A stretch of 64,000 nucleotides of DNA from Microbacterium sp. RU33B (lineage in GTDB: Bacteria > Actinomycetota > Actinomycetes > Actinomycetales > Microbacteriaceae), in NCBI RefSeq assembly GCF_900155915.1, contig NZ_FTPO01000002.1, forward strand, positions 62,001-126,000. The letters are read 5' to 3'. Below, in pieces: positions 51,274 through 60,857 of this stretch (position 1 is its first letter; each line of letters starts with the position of its first letter). The notes under the pieces were generated by a model. It was not told the DNA's origin, searched no databases, and saw only the letters and a program-made list of their open reading frames with translations. The translations under genes were made by a program, and so were the position numbers.

Positions 51274-53910
51274 ATGACCGGGACAATCACAGAGGTCTGG
51301 CTGGAGAACCGACGGGGAGGCACGCTTCTCGGCATCGACGAGCCGGCGCCGCGGATCTCGTTCATTCCGTCCGAGCCAGCACCCGCATTCGAGCTGGAGC
51401 TGGGCCGTGACGACCCGGCAGGGGGCACCACAACGACAACCGTGACCGTCAGCGGCAGCCGGTTGGTCGCCTGGCCTTTCGAGGCGCTGGCCGCCCGTGA
51501 AGGCGGGGACCTTCGGATTCGTGTCGCGGGTGCGGAAGCCTGGTCTGCGCCGATACGGGTGGAAAGAGGCCTCGGAGGAGACTGGCGCGCCGATTTCATG
51601 TCACCCTCTCTCCGCGCCCCGCACGGCACCATCCGGCCCGCGTACCTGATGCGCGCTGTCTTCGATCTCGAAGCGATGGGCGTGGATGTTGCCGAGGTGG
51701 CGCGTGCACGGATTTACGTCACAGCCCACGGGGTCTACGAGCTCGAGGTAAACGGCACCCCGGCGGCGGATGATCGTCTCGCACCGGGATGGAGCAGCTA
51801 CCGGCACCGGCTGCGCTACCGGACGCTCGATGTCACTTCCTCCATGCGCGGCGGGAAGAACGTGGTCGGTGCGTGGTTGGCTGACGGGTGGTACCGCGGA
51901 CACATCGGCTTCGACGGCGGGCTGTGGGACATCTACGGAGCCGATGTCTCGCTGCTCCTTCAGCTCGAAGTAACGATGTCCGACGGTCGCCATCTGGTCG
52001 TAGATCTCGATGACTGGTGTGCGCAGGAATCCCCGATCGTGGGCGTCGGACTCTACGAAGGCGAAACGTACGATGCGCGTCTGCTGCCGCCCGGATGGTC
52101 GGAGCCCAGCTTCGACGCCACCGGTTGGGTACCCGCACACCGGCTGGACCGCACCCAGTTCAGCGGGAGCATCGAAGCTCACACCGCGTTGCCCGTGCGT
52201 GAAATCGAAACGCTCACGCCGGTTTCCGTGCAGCGCGTCGCCAGCGACCGCATCCGGCTGAATTTCGGACAGAACATCTCAGGGGTTTTGCGCATCCGGC
52301 CCCGGGCTCCTCGCGGCACCACACTGCGCCTGCATCATGCCGAAGTGATCGAAGACGGACTGCTCGGCACCCGCCCCCTCCGGGGAGCGGCCTCGATCGA
52401 CACCTACATCAGTGCCGGCGCCTCGGACGAGGCCTGGGCTCCGCGGTTCACGATCCACGGGTTCCAATACGCCGAACTCGAAGGGTGGGTCGGCGATCTT
52501 GAGGACGGCGATGTCGAAGCGGTCGTGCTGCATACCGACATGCGGCGCACGGGATGCTTCGACTCCTCCCACCCGGGGCTCAATCAGTTGCACTCCAACG
52601 TGGTGTGGAGCATGCGTGACAACTTCGTCGACCTGCCCACCGATTGCCCTCAGCGTGACGAGCGTGTCGGGTGGACCGGCGACATCCAGGTCTTCGCGCC
52701 GACGGCGCTCAGCCTGTACGCCGCTCATGGCACCCTCACCGGGTGGCTTCGCGATCTCGCCGCGGAGCAGGCCGAACATGGGCACGTGCCCAATTTCGTC
52801 CCGTGGGTGGAATGCGGCTTCCCCAACTTCCCAACCGCCGCGTGGGGGGATGCCGCGGTGATCGTGCCGTGGGAGATGTATCTCAACGACGGCGACACCG
52901 GCATCCTGGTCGCCCAGTACGACAGCATGCGCGCGTGGGTCGATCTCGTCGACGGGCTCACCGGTCACACCGGGCTGTGGAACTCGGGTTTCCAGCTCGG
53001 TGACTGGCTGGATCCGACCGCACCGCCCGACAGTCCCGGCGACTCCCACACCGACCGTTACCTGGTCGCCACGGCGTACCACGTCAAGACCGCACGGATC
53101 CTCGCCGAAACCGCGATCCTCCTCGGTCGCACCGACGACGCGACCACGTATACCGCCATCGCCGAACGGGCGACGCGCGCCTTCCAGGCCGAATTCATCA
53201 GCCCCTCCGGCCGCGTTGTCAGCGACACCGCGACTTCCATCGCGGTTGCTCTCGTCTTCGACCTGTTCCAGAACGACGATCAGGTCCGCCGCGCGGGTGA
53301 GCGGTTGCTGCACCTGGTCGGTCACGGGGGGTTCCACATCAGCACCGGATTCGTCGGGACACCGATCATCTGCGACGCATTGGTGCGGGCCGGGGCCGTG
53401 GACTACGCGTATCACCTGCTGCTGCAGGATGAACTGCCCTCTTGGCTTTACCCCGTGTCGATGGGCGCCACCACGATCTGGGAACGATGGGACAGCATGT
53501 TGCCGGACGGAAGCATCAACCCCGGAGACATGACCTCCTTCAACCACTACGCGCTCGGGGCTGTCGCGGACTTCCTGCACCGCGGAGTCGCCGGGCTCTC
53601 CCCGGCCGCGCCCGGGTGGGCCAAAATCCGGTTCGCTCCGCAACCCGGCGGTGGGCTGACCCACGCATCGGCGCGCTACGACAGCGTTCTCGGGACAGCC
53701 TCCTGCCAATGGAAGCGCGAGGAGGGCACGCTGACGGTGTCGGTGCTAGTCCCCCCCGCATCCGAGGGTGTGATCGTCCTGCCCGGCAGTGAAGAGCACA
53801 TCGTCGTCGGGCCCGGACGGCACACCGTCACCACCCCCTTCCGTGACGTCGCCGACGATCCGGCGGCGCCGTTCTTCGGCTGGCGGCGCGAGCAGCAGGT
53901 GGACGCATGA
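51274..53910 (+). CDS. GH78 alpha-L-rhamnosidase (cytoplasmic)
   Basis: An 878-residue GH78 enzyme. N-terminal beta domains (LAPGWSSYRHRLRYRTLDVT; VVGAWLADGWYRGHIGF) precede the (alpha/alpha)6 catalytic domain with DLPTDCPQRDERVGWTGDIQ near residues 450-470 and the late NHYALGAVADFLHR. There is no signal peptide, so it trims imported oligosaccharides and frees L-rhamnose. It overlaps the GH43-like gene by 4 bp. Confidence 0.93.
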   Translation: MTGTITEVWLENRRGGTLLGIDEPAPRISFIPSEPAPAFELELGRDDPAGGTTTTTVTVSGSRLVAWPFEALAAREGGDLRIRVAGAEAWSAPIRVERGLGGDWRADFMSPSLRAPHGTIRPAYLMRAVFDLEAMGVDVAEVARARIYVTAHGVYELEVNGTPAADDRLAPGWSSYRHRLRYRTLDVTSSMRGGKNVVGAWLADGWYRGHIGFDGGLWDIYGADVSLLLQLEVTMSDGRHLVVDLDDWCAQESPIVGVGLYEGETYDARLLPPGWSEPSFDATGWVPAHRLDRTQFSGSIEAHTALPVREIETLTPVSVQRVASDRIRLNFGQNISGVLRIRPRAPRGTTLRLHHAEVIEDGLLGTRPLRGAASIDTYISAGASDEAWAPRFTIHGFQYAELEGWVGDLEDGDVEAVVLHTDMRRTGCFDSSHPGLNQLHSNVVWSMRDNFVDLPTDCPQRDERVGWTGDIQVFAPTALSLYAAHGTLTGWLRDLAAEQAEHGHVPNFVPWVECGFPNFPTAAWGDAAVIVPWEMYLNDGDTGILVAQYDSMRAWVDLVDGLTGHTGLWNSGFQLGDWLDPTAPPDSPGDSHTDRYLVATAYHVKTARILAETAILLGRTDDATTYTAIAERATRAFQAEFISPSGRVVSDTATSIAVALVFDLFQNDDQVRRAGERLLHLVGHGGFHISTGFVGTPIICDALVRAGAVDYAYHLLLQDELPSWLYPVSMGATTIWERWDSMLPDGSINPGDMTSFNHYALGAVADFLHRGVAGLSPAAPGWAKIRFAPQPGGGLTHASARYDSVLGTASCQWKREEGTLTVSVLVPPASEGVIVLPGSEEHIVVGPGRHTVTTPFRDVADDPAAPFFGWRREQQVDA

Positions 53911-54941
53911 TCCGTCCCGGAGTGCCGTGGTTTGACACGGACGGCAACCGCATCCACGCGCACGGCGGATCCGTGATGGAGGTCGACGGCACCTTCTACT
54001 GGTACGGCGAGAACAAGGAGCGCTCCACACCCGGCAGCGGCATCTGGCACTGGGGTGTCCGCTGCTACTCCTCACGTGATCTGGTCAGCTGGCAGGACCG
54101 CGGCCTGATCATCCCGCCCGACGAGCACGACCCCGACTCGCCGCTGCATCCTGCGCAGCTGTTGGACCGTCCGCACATCATCTTCAACCCGCGCACAAGG
54201 AAGTACGTGTGCTGGATCAAGGTGATGACGAAGGGGTCGATCCAGCGGTCGACGGTCCTCACTGCCGATTCGATCCTCGGCCCGTACGAGATCGCTCGCA
54301 GCTGGCTGCGGCCCTTGGATATGAGCGCCGGCGACTTCGATCTGGTGGTGGATCCTCACGACGGCAAGGGCTACTACTACTTCGAGCGGGTTCACTCGGA
54401 GATGATCTGCGCAGATCTGACCAGCGACTTCACGGATGTCACAGGGTACTACTCGACGCACTTCCCGCAGCCGCAGCCGCCGTTCGTTCGGGAAGCACCG
54501 GCGTATTTCACCCGTCACCGGCTTCATTATCTGCTCACCAGTGGCACGACGGGCTACTACCCGAATCCGTCGGAGGCGGCCCTCTCCCGCAGCTACCACG
54601 GCCCGTTCGAGGTGCTCGGTGATCTGCATCCGGCCGACGAGTCGCGTACGTCGTTTCACTCGCAGATCTCCTCGGTGTTCCGCCACCCCGGTAAGAAGGA
54701 CCTCTACATCGCCGTCGCCGACCGGTGGCTTCCCGGCTACCTGGACCACGGGGCCCGCGCTCACCAGGCGTTTGCGGACCACTTCGCCCCCGGGAACGAC
54801 GGAGACGAGCCGATGGAGGAGTTCGCCCATGTCGACACGTCCGTCGCGGACTACGTGTGGCTCCCGATCCGGTTCGAGGGAAACCGCCCCATCATCGACT
54901 GGCGGGAGGAGTGGAGCCCTGACGAGTACGAGGACCGCTGA
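53907..54941 (+). CDS. GH43-like five-bladed propeller glycosidase
   Basis: A 344-residue protein without signal peptide. HAHGGSVMEVDGTFYWYGENKE, CYSSRDLVSWQDRGLIIPP, DRPHIIFNPRTRKYVCWIKV and DFDLVVDPHDGKGYYYFER follow the GH43 propeller pattern, closest in style to exo-beta-1,3-galactanase-like members. The exact linkage cut is inferred. As the last gene of the importer operon, it should act on imported oligosaccharides with GH78. Confidence 0.8.
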   Translation: MIRPGVPWFDTDGNRIHAHGGSVMEVDGTFYWYGENKERSTPGSGIWHWGVRCYSSRDLVSWQDRGLIIPPDEHDPDSPLHPAQLLDRPHIIFNPRTRKYVCWIKVMTKGSIQRSTVLTADSILGPYEIARSWLRPLDMSAGDFDLVVDPHDGKGYYYFERVHSEMICADLTSDFTDVTGYYSTHFPQPQPPFVREAPAYFTRHRLHYLLTSGTTGYYPNPSEAALSRSYHGPFEVLGDLHPADESRTSFHSQISSVFRHPGKKDLYIAVADRWLPGYLDHGARAHQAFADHFAPGNDGDEPMEEFAHVDTSVADYVWLPIRFEGNRPIIDWREEWSPDEYEDR

Positions 54942-54990
54942 GACCCGCGTGACGCGCATTCAGTCGCGATGACTTACGTCACCGCGGACG

Positions 54991-56958
54991 TCAGCCGCCT
55001 ACCAGACGGAACTGCTGTTCCGGGATGTTCCAGCTGGCCGGACCGCTTGCCAGTGGGTGCACGTTCGGCCAGGATCCGTAGCGCTCCCCGGTGACCTGAA
55101 GCGCGGTGCCTCGGGCTTTGTTCAGGAGCCGGTAGTAGCCATCGCCGGAGGGCACGATCTGCCAGAGCTGCTCGTCCCAACCGAGCGAGCTGGACACGGC
55201 AGCGACGTTCCACACGGTCGACCAGCCGGCGTAGTTTTCCCCGGTGGTGTGCAGTACCCGCGTTGGCGAACTGAGGCTGGTGAGGCGGTAGTAGCCGTCG
55301 CCTGCGCTGGTGATCACCCACTGTTGCTCGATGGTGTTCCATGCGCTCGGTGTCGCGACGGCATGCGTGGCGTCGGGATTCGCGAGGTAGGCGTCGCGGG
55401 TGTTCTGCACCGCCAGGTCTGGGTACGCCTTGTTCACCAGTTGAAAGGTTCCCAGGCGCTCGTCCGTCTGGGTCACCGACGAGTCCCAGCGGTAGGTGCC
55501 GACGGTCATGGCCGGCAACGTGTCGGTGACCACACCATCCGGCGACCTGAGCGCGACGGTCCGCGAGCTGGCTGCCCCATTGGCGACGACGACCACGATC
55601 GTGCCGTCCGGGTTCCGGAAGGCGACGTTGCTGATATCGGTGGATGTCTGGCTGGACCCTATGCGTACAGCACCGGCGCGGACGAAGCGGGAGAGCTGTC
55701 CGTAGAGGTAGTAGTCGCGGTTTGCGGTCACGGAGTCCAGGTTCCCGGCGGGAACCGTGAAGGGGAGGGAGCAGCATTCCGCGCGGAGAGGGCCGGTGTT
55801 GGGTTCGCCCGTGGTGTCGAGGAAGCTGAGCCAGTAGGTCCAGCTCTGCAGCCCGTTACGGTATAGCTCCATCACCCGTCGTAGCCCCGCCTGCCAGTTG
55901 CCGTCGACCTTGTTCGCCTCCCCGTTGATCCCGTAATAGCTGCGCTCCGTGAGGTGGATCGGCATCCCCGGATACCGCAACGCGAATTCGGAGAGCACGG
56001 AGGGGTCATCGCCGCTGTAGTCGTGGATCGCGACGCCATCCACGTACTGAGCCGAGGCCGGGTCATCCAGAATCGGGGGAACGAAGTCGCGGAGCCGAGG
56101 AGGGTTGTCGTCACCGACCCAGATCTGGGTGCCCAGGCCCGCGCGTTCCAGTTCCGGGCCGAGATGCCCCTTGATGTAGTCACGCATCTGCTCGCCGGTC
56201 CACTCGCCGGTCGGATAGTTGATGATCACCCGTGGCTCGTTCTGCGGTGTGATCGCCGCGATCGGGACGCCGTGCGACTCATAGGCCTGGATCGCCAGTC
56301 GCTGGTAGCGGGCAAGTTCGTCGTAGTACTCAGGCTTGACGAACCCACCGTTGATCAGGCTGCCGTTCGTCTTCATCCACGCCGGCGCCGACCACATCGA
56401 CAAATAGAACCGGACGCCGGGATTGATCTCACGTGCTCGCTGGGCGATCGAGATGATGCCGGCGTCGATGTCTTTCTGAATGGAGAACCCGGAAAGTGAC
56501 TCATCCGTTTGCCCCGGGGGGGTGTCGTTGTATGTGTAGAACTCTTCGGAGCAGAAGTCGGCGCATCCGAGGGAGAGCCGGATCAAGTCATAGCCGTTTC
56601 CGGTGGTGGGGCTGAACAGCGATTGAAGCACCTCCTCCTTCTTCGCCGGTGAGAGGCGTGCAATGTTCCACACGCTGCTGCTCTCCAGCGACTGGCCCTG
56701 ACCGAAGACGCGCTGATACTCCGCCCCCGGATCGACATCGATGAGAGTGTCCGGCACAGCAGACCCCGTCGCCGCAAGCGGCAAATCCGGCCGCGCGGTG
56801 ACCGCGTATTGCCCATCCTCCGAACTCCAGGTGACCTCCGCGACCGGCGTCTCAGCCCTACTCGAATCCGCGGAGACGACGACAATCGCTCCCAAGAGAG
56901 CCAGGGCCGTCAGCCCGGCAAGCAACCGTGAGTGAAGCGCTTCAATCCTCAACCCCAT
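54991..56958 (-). CDS. secreted GH30 glycosidase with ricin-type lectin domain
   Basis: A 655-residue secreted enzyme. The signal peptide ends near SSRAET. The GH30 barrel has the acid/base in AAITPQNEP (Glu 241) and the nucleophile in IHLTERSYYG (Glu 339), followed by the GH30 beta domain. A ricin B-type lectin domain (about 500-655) holds repeats ending EQQWVITSAGDGYYRL, DEQLWQIVPSGDGYYRL and PEQQFRLV. GH30 members cut beta-1,6-glucan or beta-1,6-galactan. Start 56,958 follows AAGGAGGAG; the LacI-type operator lies inside codons 5-9. Confidence 0.88.
   Translation of the reverse strand: MGLRIEALHSRLLAGLTALALLGAIVVVSADSSRAETPVAEVTWSSEDGQYAVTARPDLPLAATGSAVPDTLIDVDPGAEYQRVFGQGQSLESSSVWNIARLSPAKKEEVLQSLFSPTTGNGYDLIRLSLGCADFCSEEFYTYNDTPPGQTDESLSGFSIQKDIDAGIISIAQRAREINPGVRFYLSMWSAPAWMKTNGSLINGGFVKPEYYDELARYQRLAIQAYESHGVPIAAITPQNEPRVIINYPTGEWTGEQMRDYIKGHLGPELERAGLGTQIWVGDDNPPRLRDFVPPILDDPASAQYVDGVAIHDYSGDDPSVLSEFALRYPGMPIHLTERSYYGINGEANKVDGNWQAGLRRVMELYRNGLQSWTYWLSFLDTTGEPNTGPLRAECCSLPFTVPAGNLDSVTANRDYYLYGQLSRFVRAGAVRIGSSQTSTDISNVAFRNPDGTIVVVVANGAASSRTVALRSPDGVVTDTLPAMTVGTYRWDSSVTQTDERLGTFQLVNKAYPDLAVQNTRDAYLANPDATHAVATPSAWNTIEQQWVITSAGDGYYRLTSLSSPTRVLHTTGENYAGWSTVWNVAAVSSSLGWDEQLWQIVPSGDGYYRLLNKARGTALQVTGERYGSWPNVHPLASGPASWNIPEQQFRLVGG
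56933..56944. promoter_or_regulatory. LacI-type operator 3, inside the GH30 start region
   Basis: TGAAGCGCTTCA, identical to operator 2, lies 14-25 bases after the first base of the GH30 start codon. A bound repressor there would block elongation rather than promoter binding. Confidence 0.75.
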
Positions 56959-57007
56959 TGATCTCCTCCTTGAGACGAACGAGCAGGGCGCAGCCCATTT
57001 GGACGTT

Positions 57008-58246
57008 TCAATGAGAATAGGCGGCGGGCGCCCCGGTGTCTATCGCAGTAAGGCTCTGGATCCGATGGTTATCGCCGCTGACCCGTACTCGATTGCGGGA
57101 AACGCCGAGTGCGCGTGCGAGTACGGCAGCCCGTCGTCGATGAAGACGGAGTCGCGCGCGGGGTCGGCCTCGTAGTTGATCACGCGGACCTCGCCTCACG
57201 CGGCCCGCGATCACCTGGCCGAAATCGACGATCGCACCTTCGGGGGTCTCGACGACCTCGACCGCCGCACGCTTGAGCACCCGGCGGATCGGCTCGCCGA
57301 TGAACGACCGCAGCACGTCGTGGTCCCGACCGACCTCGGCGACCGGCATCCACTCACCGTCGTCGAAACCCGCGCGATCCCACGCCGTGGGCACGGCGCG
57401 CCGGTCGTAGTGCTCGCCGACGAAGAGATCGGCGTACGCCCACGGCCCGGTCGTGCTGCGCACGTCGGCGCCCGAGGCGGTGACCTCGGTCGTGCGGTCG
57501 ACGTACTCGAGGTGCAGTTGCCATATCGCCGACGTGCGCGTGCCGAACTGCGCGCTCGATCCGGTGAGTCCGAGCCGGCCGGCCCACCACCCGTCGGCGA
57601 GCGCGACGCCGAGCACGTTCTCACCCTCCACGAGCGCAGCCGTCACGTCGTAGCACTGCACGCTGATGCGGTGCTCGTACGAGTCCGAGCCCGGCGCGAG
57701 TACCTGGTCGTCGGCGGGCCGCCCGTTCACGAACGCGGAGTACACGCCGCGCGCGGTGGCATAGAGCCGCGCCCGCACGAGCTCCTCGCGCACGACGAAC
57801 TGCTGCCGCAGCAGCTGCGGTGGGCGCAGACGCTCTTCGGGCGGCGTCTGAGGTCCGAGCCCGCGGATCCAGTCCACAATGCTCCACCGCTCCACGACTG
57901 CGTCCTGCTGCGCGGGCTCGACCCACGAGGCGACCCAGTCGTCGGCATCCAACAGCCCCGTGTCGAACGCGGATGTCACCCAGTCAGTCCATGCGTCGCC
58001 TGCGCGGCTGCGCACGCGGCACCGGTACGCGGTGTTCGAGGCGAGCCGTTCACCCGCGTAATCTATGAGCGACGATTCGGCGCTCTCGACGACGCCGGTG
58101 TGCCACACCACGCGATCGCCGGCGGTGACCACGAGCTCATACGCGTCCTGGGCGTGGTCCGCGATCCACGAGAACCGCGGTGTGCGCGTACCGATCCCGA
58201 TCGGGGACTGCAGGTACTCGACGCGGAGGTCGTGCACGGCGCTCAC
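57008..58246 (-). pseudogene. truncated GH78 alpha-L-rhamnosidase
   Basis: The first ~350 residues are the N-terminal beta domains of a GH78 enzyme (LRVEYLQSPIGIGTRTPRFSW; LAPGSDSYEHRISVQCYDVT; NVLGVALADGWWAGRLG; IVDFGQVIAGRVR). Similarity ends at about 57,195, before the catalytic domain, and the remaining frame to 57,008 reads as arginine-rich shadow. In another frame the last 155 bp encode a different protein tail. It has no catalytic residues and should be inactive. Its start overlaps the nucleoside hydrolase stop by 4 bp, so it was the last gene of that operon. Confidence 0.75.
57040..57195 (-). other. C-terminal remnant of an unidentified gene
   Basis: Shifted relative to the GH78 frame, this stretch reads VRVINYEADPARDSVFIDDG, continues LPYSHAHSAFPAIEYGSAAI and ends ALLR at a TAG. 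It has normal coding character for the genome but matches nothing that I recognise. It abuts the broken GH78, marking a fusion point at about 57,195. Confidence 0.45.
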
Positions 58247-59055
58247 CCGGAGTCCGCTTCGCGATGGTGAAGCCGGAGCTTCGCCAGGAGGTCACCCCAG
58301 AGCAGCCGCATGTCGAAGTCTGCGACCACGCGACCGCCGGCATCCGGCCGGAAACCCGGGTCGAGCGCGACGACCGATGCGAGTGCACTGTCGCCGAGTG
58401 TGATGACGCCGTGGAGGGTGACGAACGCGGGAAGGTCGAGCAGGCGATCGGCCAGCCAACTGCCCGGATACGAGGCGTGGGCGAGATCAGCCCGGACCTC
58501 GGCGACCGACACGCGCAGGCGCTCGTAGGTCTCGAGCGGAACCTGCGCCACCGGAATGCCCGACGCGAGGACGGATGCTGCGGCCGGAGCATCCGTATCG
58601 CGGTTGTACTCGGGGCCACCACTGGAGCTCCCGCCGATCCATACGAGGGTCGCGCGTTCACGAATTGTCGGCTCGAGGGCGAGCGCCGCCGCCACATTGG
58701 TCAGCGGTCCGCCGCAGAGGATCGCGAGGGGTACGCCGGACTCGGGGGTGTCCGACTCGCGCACGCACACCTCGACCATCGCCCGCGCGGCGTCCGACGG
58801 CTCGCCGCCGGCGGTGAAGTCCTCGGCGACGGCCACGATGTCGTGGTGGGCCCTGTCGAGCACCCCGAGCAGGGCGTGGGCGGTGCGCGCCCCGAGAGAT
58901 GCCGTCGCCGAAGCGTCGATGCCCGCCAGGTGGGCGAGCACCGGATCGACCGGGGAGCAGGTGATGAGCTCCACCCGCACGTCGTCGGTCAGCAGGACGT
59001 GCGCGAGCGAGACCAGCCCGTCCGGGTCACCGGCGAAGTCGTTGTCGACGATCAC
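58243..59055 (-). CDS. inosine-uridine-type nucleoside hydrolase
   Basis: A 270-residue nucleoside hydrolase. The calcium-binding aspartate cluster is MIVDNDFAGDPDG (usual form DxDxxxDD), and LCGGPLTNVAAAL and LVWIGGS are family blocks. It would split a nucleoside or a similar N-riboside. Because it sits in a sugar operon, the true substrate may be another glycoside. It overlaps the truncated GH78 gene by 4 bp. Confidence 0.82.
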   Translation of the reverse strand: MIVDNDFAGDPDGLVSLAHVLLTDDVRVELITCSPVDPVLAHLAGIDASATASLGARTAHALLGVLDRAHHDIVAVAEDFTAGGEPSDAARAMVEVCVRESDTPESGVPLAILCGGPLTNVAAALALEPTIRERATLVWIGGSSSGGPEYNRDTDAPAAASVLASGIPVAQVPLETYERLRVSVAEVRADLAHASYPGSWLADRLLDLPAFVTLHGVITLGDSALASVVALDPGFRPDAGGRVVADFDMRLLWGDLLAKLRLHHREADSG

Positions 59056-59105
59056 CCGCCATCGCAGCCCTGCTATGGTGCCTCCTCGATTCGAGCCGGA
59101 CGGGC

Positions 59106-59954
59106 TCAGTCGCCGGCGGTGAACCGCGTGGTCAGCGTGCCGATTCCTTCGATCTCACTGACCAGCACATCGTCCGGTCCGATGAAGCGCTGCGGGATGC
59201 GGCGGTTGCCGATGCCGGAAGGGGTCCCCGAAAAGATGATGTCACCCGGCAGCAGTCGGCAAACGGCCGACAGCCGCACGAGCAGCTCGGGCACGTCGTA
59301 GAGCATCATCGAGGTCCGCGAGGACTGCATCCCTTCGCCCGACAGACTGCACGCGATCGCGAGGTCGTCCTTGTTAGCGAACTCGTCGGGCGTGACAAGC
59401 CACGGCCCGGTCGGCCCGAAGCCCGGGAACGACTTGCCGAGGCTGAACTGCGGGGCAGATCCTTGCATCTGCGTGATGCGCTCGGAGATGTCCTGTCCGA
59501 TCGTGAGGCCGGCGACGTGGTCCCACGCGCTCTCGCGATCTAGCTTGTACCCCTCACGGCCGATCACCACGACGAGTTCGACCTCCCAGTCGACGTTGCC
59601 CTCAGGAAGAGCGACCACGGTGTCGGCGCCGACGATCGACGACGGGAACTTCGTGAACGTCACCGGCATCGAGTCCGGCGGGTAGCCTGCCTCCGCCGCG
59701 TGCTCGGCATAGTTCAGACCGATCGCGAACACCTGGCGCGGGCGAGGGACAGGTGCGGACAGCAGCTCCGCCTCGAAGGCGATGCGTTCCTGGAACTCGG
59801 AGAGAGCGTCGCCCGCCCAGGCGGAGAACTCCGCCCACGCTTCCACCAGATCCTGCGGATCGGGGCCGAAGCGGCCGTCCGACGCCCGCTCGACATCGAT
59901 CGCGCCCGCTTCCGTGATGACGACGGCGCGACCGCCGAGGTTCGCGATTCTCAC
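59106..59954 (-). CDS. fumarylacetoacetate-hydrolase-fold protein 1
   Basis: A 282-residue FAH-family protein. FAIGLNYAEHAAEAG opens the core; metal ligands are in DWEVELVVVIG and the following QDISER; PGDIIFSGTPSGIG closes it. The GTG at 59,954 overlaps the stop of the next FAH gene by 4 bp. In sugar operons such enzymes split 2,4-diketo-3-deoxy acids or act as dehydratases. The paired arrangement suggests two steps in one pathway. Confidence 0.85.
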   Translation of the reverse strand: MRIANLGGRAVVITEAGAIDVERASDGRFGPDPQDLVEAWAEFSAWAGDALSEFQERIAFEAELLSAPVPRPRQVFAIGLNYAEHAAEAGYPPDSMPVTFTKFPSSIVGADTVVALPEGNVDWEVELVVVIGREGYKLDRESAWDHVAGLTIGQDISERITQMQGSAPQFSLGKSFPGFGPTGPWLVTPDEFANKDDLAIACSLSGEGMQSSRTSMMLYDVPELLVRLSAVCRLLPGDIIFSGTPSGIGNRRIPQRFIGPDDVLVSEIEGIGTLTTRFTAGD

Positions 59955-60826
59955 CAGTCGACCCGCTGCGGCGCGGGCTCGCCGTAGCGCTCTTCCCACG
60001 AGATGACCTTATTGCGCAGCGTCCCAATGCCGGTGATCTCGGCCTCGATCTCATCGCCGGGCTTCAAGTAGAAGTCGAAGGGGTTCGGCTGCACGGCGGC
60101 GACGCCTGAGATGGTGCCGGTCGTAATGATGTCGCCCGCGCTGTAGATCTGCGGCGAGTGGTACGCGACCAGGTGCGGAAATTTGATGCGCGTCTGGTTC
60201 GTGTTGCCATGCTGACGCACCTCGCCGTTCACGCGCAGCTGCATAGGCAGCTCATGCATGTCGGGCACCTCGTCGCGCGTGACGATCCAGGGGCCGATCG
60301 GGCAGAACGTGTCGATGCCCTTCGAGAAGGAGAAGACGCCCGACTCCATCTCCTTGCGCTGGATGTCGCGCGCGGTGATGTCGTTGAACACGGTGAAGCC
60401 CGCGATGTAGTCGTCCGCCTCGTCGGGGCCGAAGAACTTGCCCGACTTGCCGATGATGATGCCGAGCTCAAGCTCGTAGTCCAGCTCCTTCGTGAGGCCC
60501 TCGGGGTAGACGATCTCATCGTCCGGGCCGATGATCGCATCGATGTTCTGGAAGAACACGATGCCCTTGTGCACCGGGTGCGACCAGTCCACGGCGGTGA
60601 GCTCGTTGTGGTGGTCGGCGAAGTTGCCGGCGGTGTGGAAGAACTTCTTCGGGCGGATCGGCGCCTCGAGCTTCACGTCGGCATACGCGAGCCGTTCGCC
60701 GGTCTCGGTGACATGGCCACCGCGCTCGAAGTACTCGCGCGTCGAGGGCACGTCGAGTTCGATGACGGTCCCCTCTTCGAGTTCCAAACGGCCGACCCGG
60801 CCGCCGTCGAAAGTGATGAGCTTCAT
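59951..60826 (-). CDS. fumarylacetoacetate-hydrolase-fold protein 2
   Basis: A 291-residue FAH-family protein. KKFFHTAGNFADHHNEL, the metal-ligand segment LDYELELGIIIG, FNDITARDIQRKEM and AGDIITTGTISGV are visible. Its closest functional analogues split 2,4-diketo-3-deoxy-L-fuconate or -rhamnonate into pyruvate and L-lactate; this assignment is inference from context. AGGAGATAACG precedes the ATG. Confidence 0.85.
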   Translation of the reverse strand: MKLITFDGGRVGRLELEEGTVIELDVPSTREYFERGGHVTETGERLAYADVKLEAPIRPKKFFHTAGNFADHHNELTAVDWSHPVHKGIVFFQNIDAIIGPDDEIVYPEGLTKELDYELELGIIIGKSGKFFGPDEADDYIAGFTVFNDITARDIQRKEMESGVFSFSKGIDTFCPIGPWIVTRDEVPDMHELPMQLRVNGEVRQHGNTNQTRIKFPHLVAYHSPQIYSAGDIITTGTISGVAAVQPNPFDFYLKPGDEIEAEITGIGTLRNKVISWEERYGEPAPQRVDW

Positions 60827-60857
60827 TGTCGTTATCTCCTAGATCTCGGTGGCGCGC

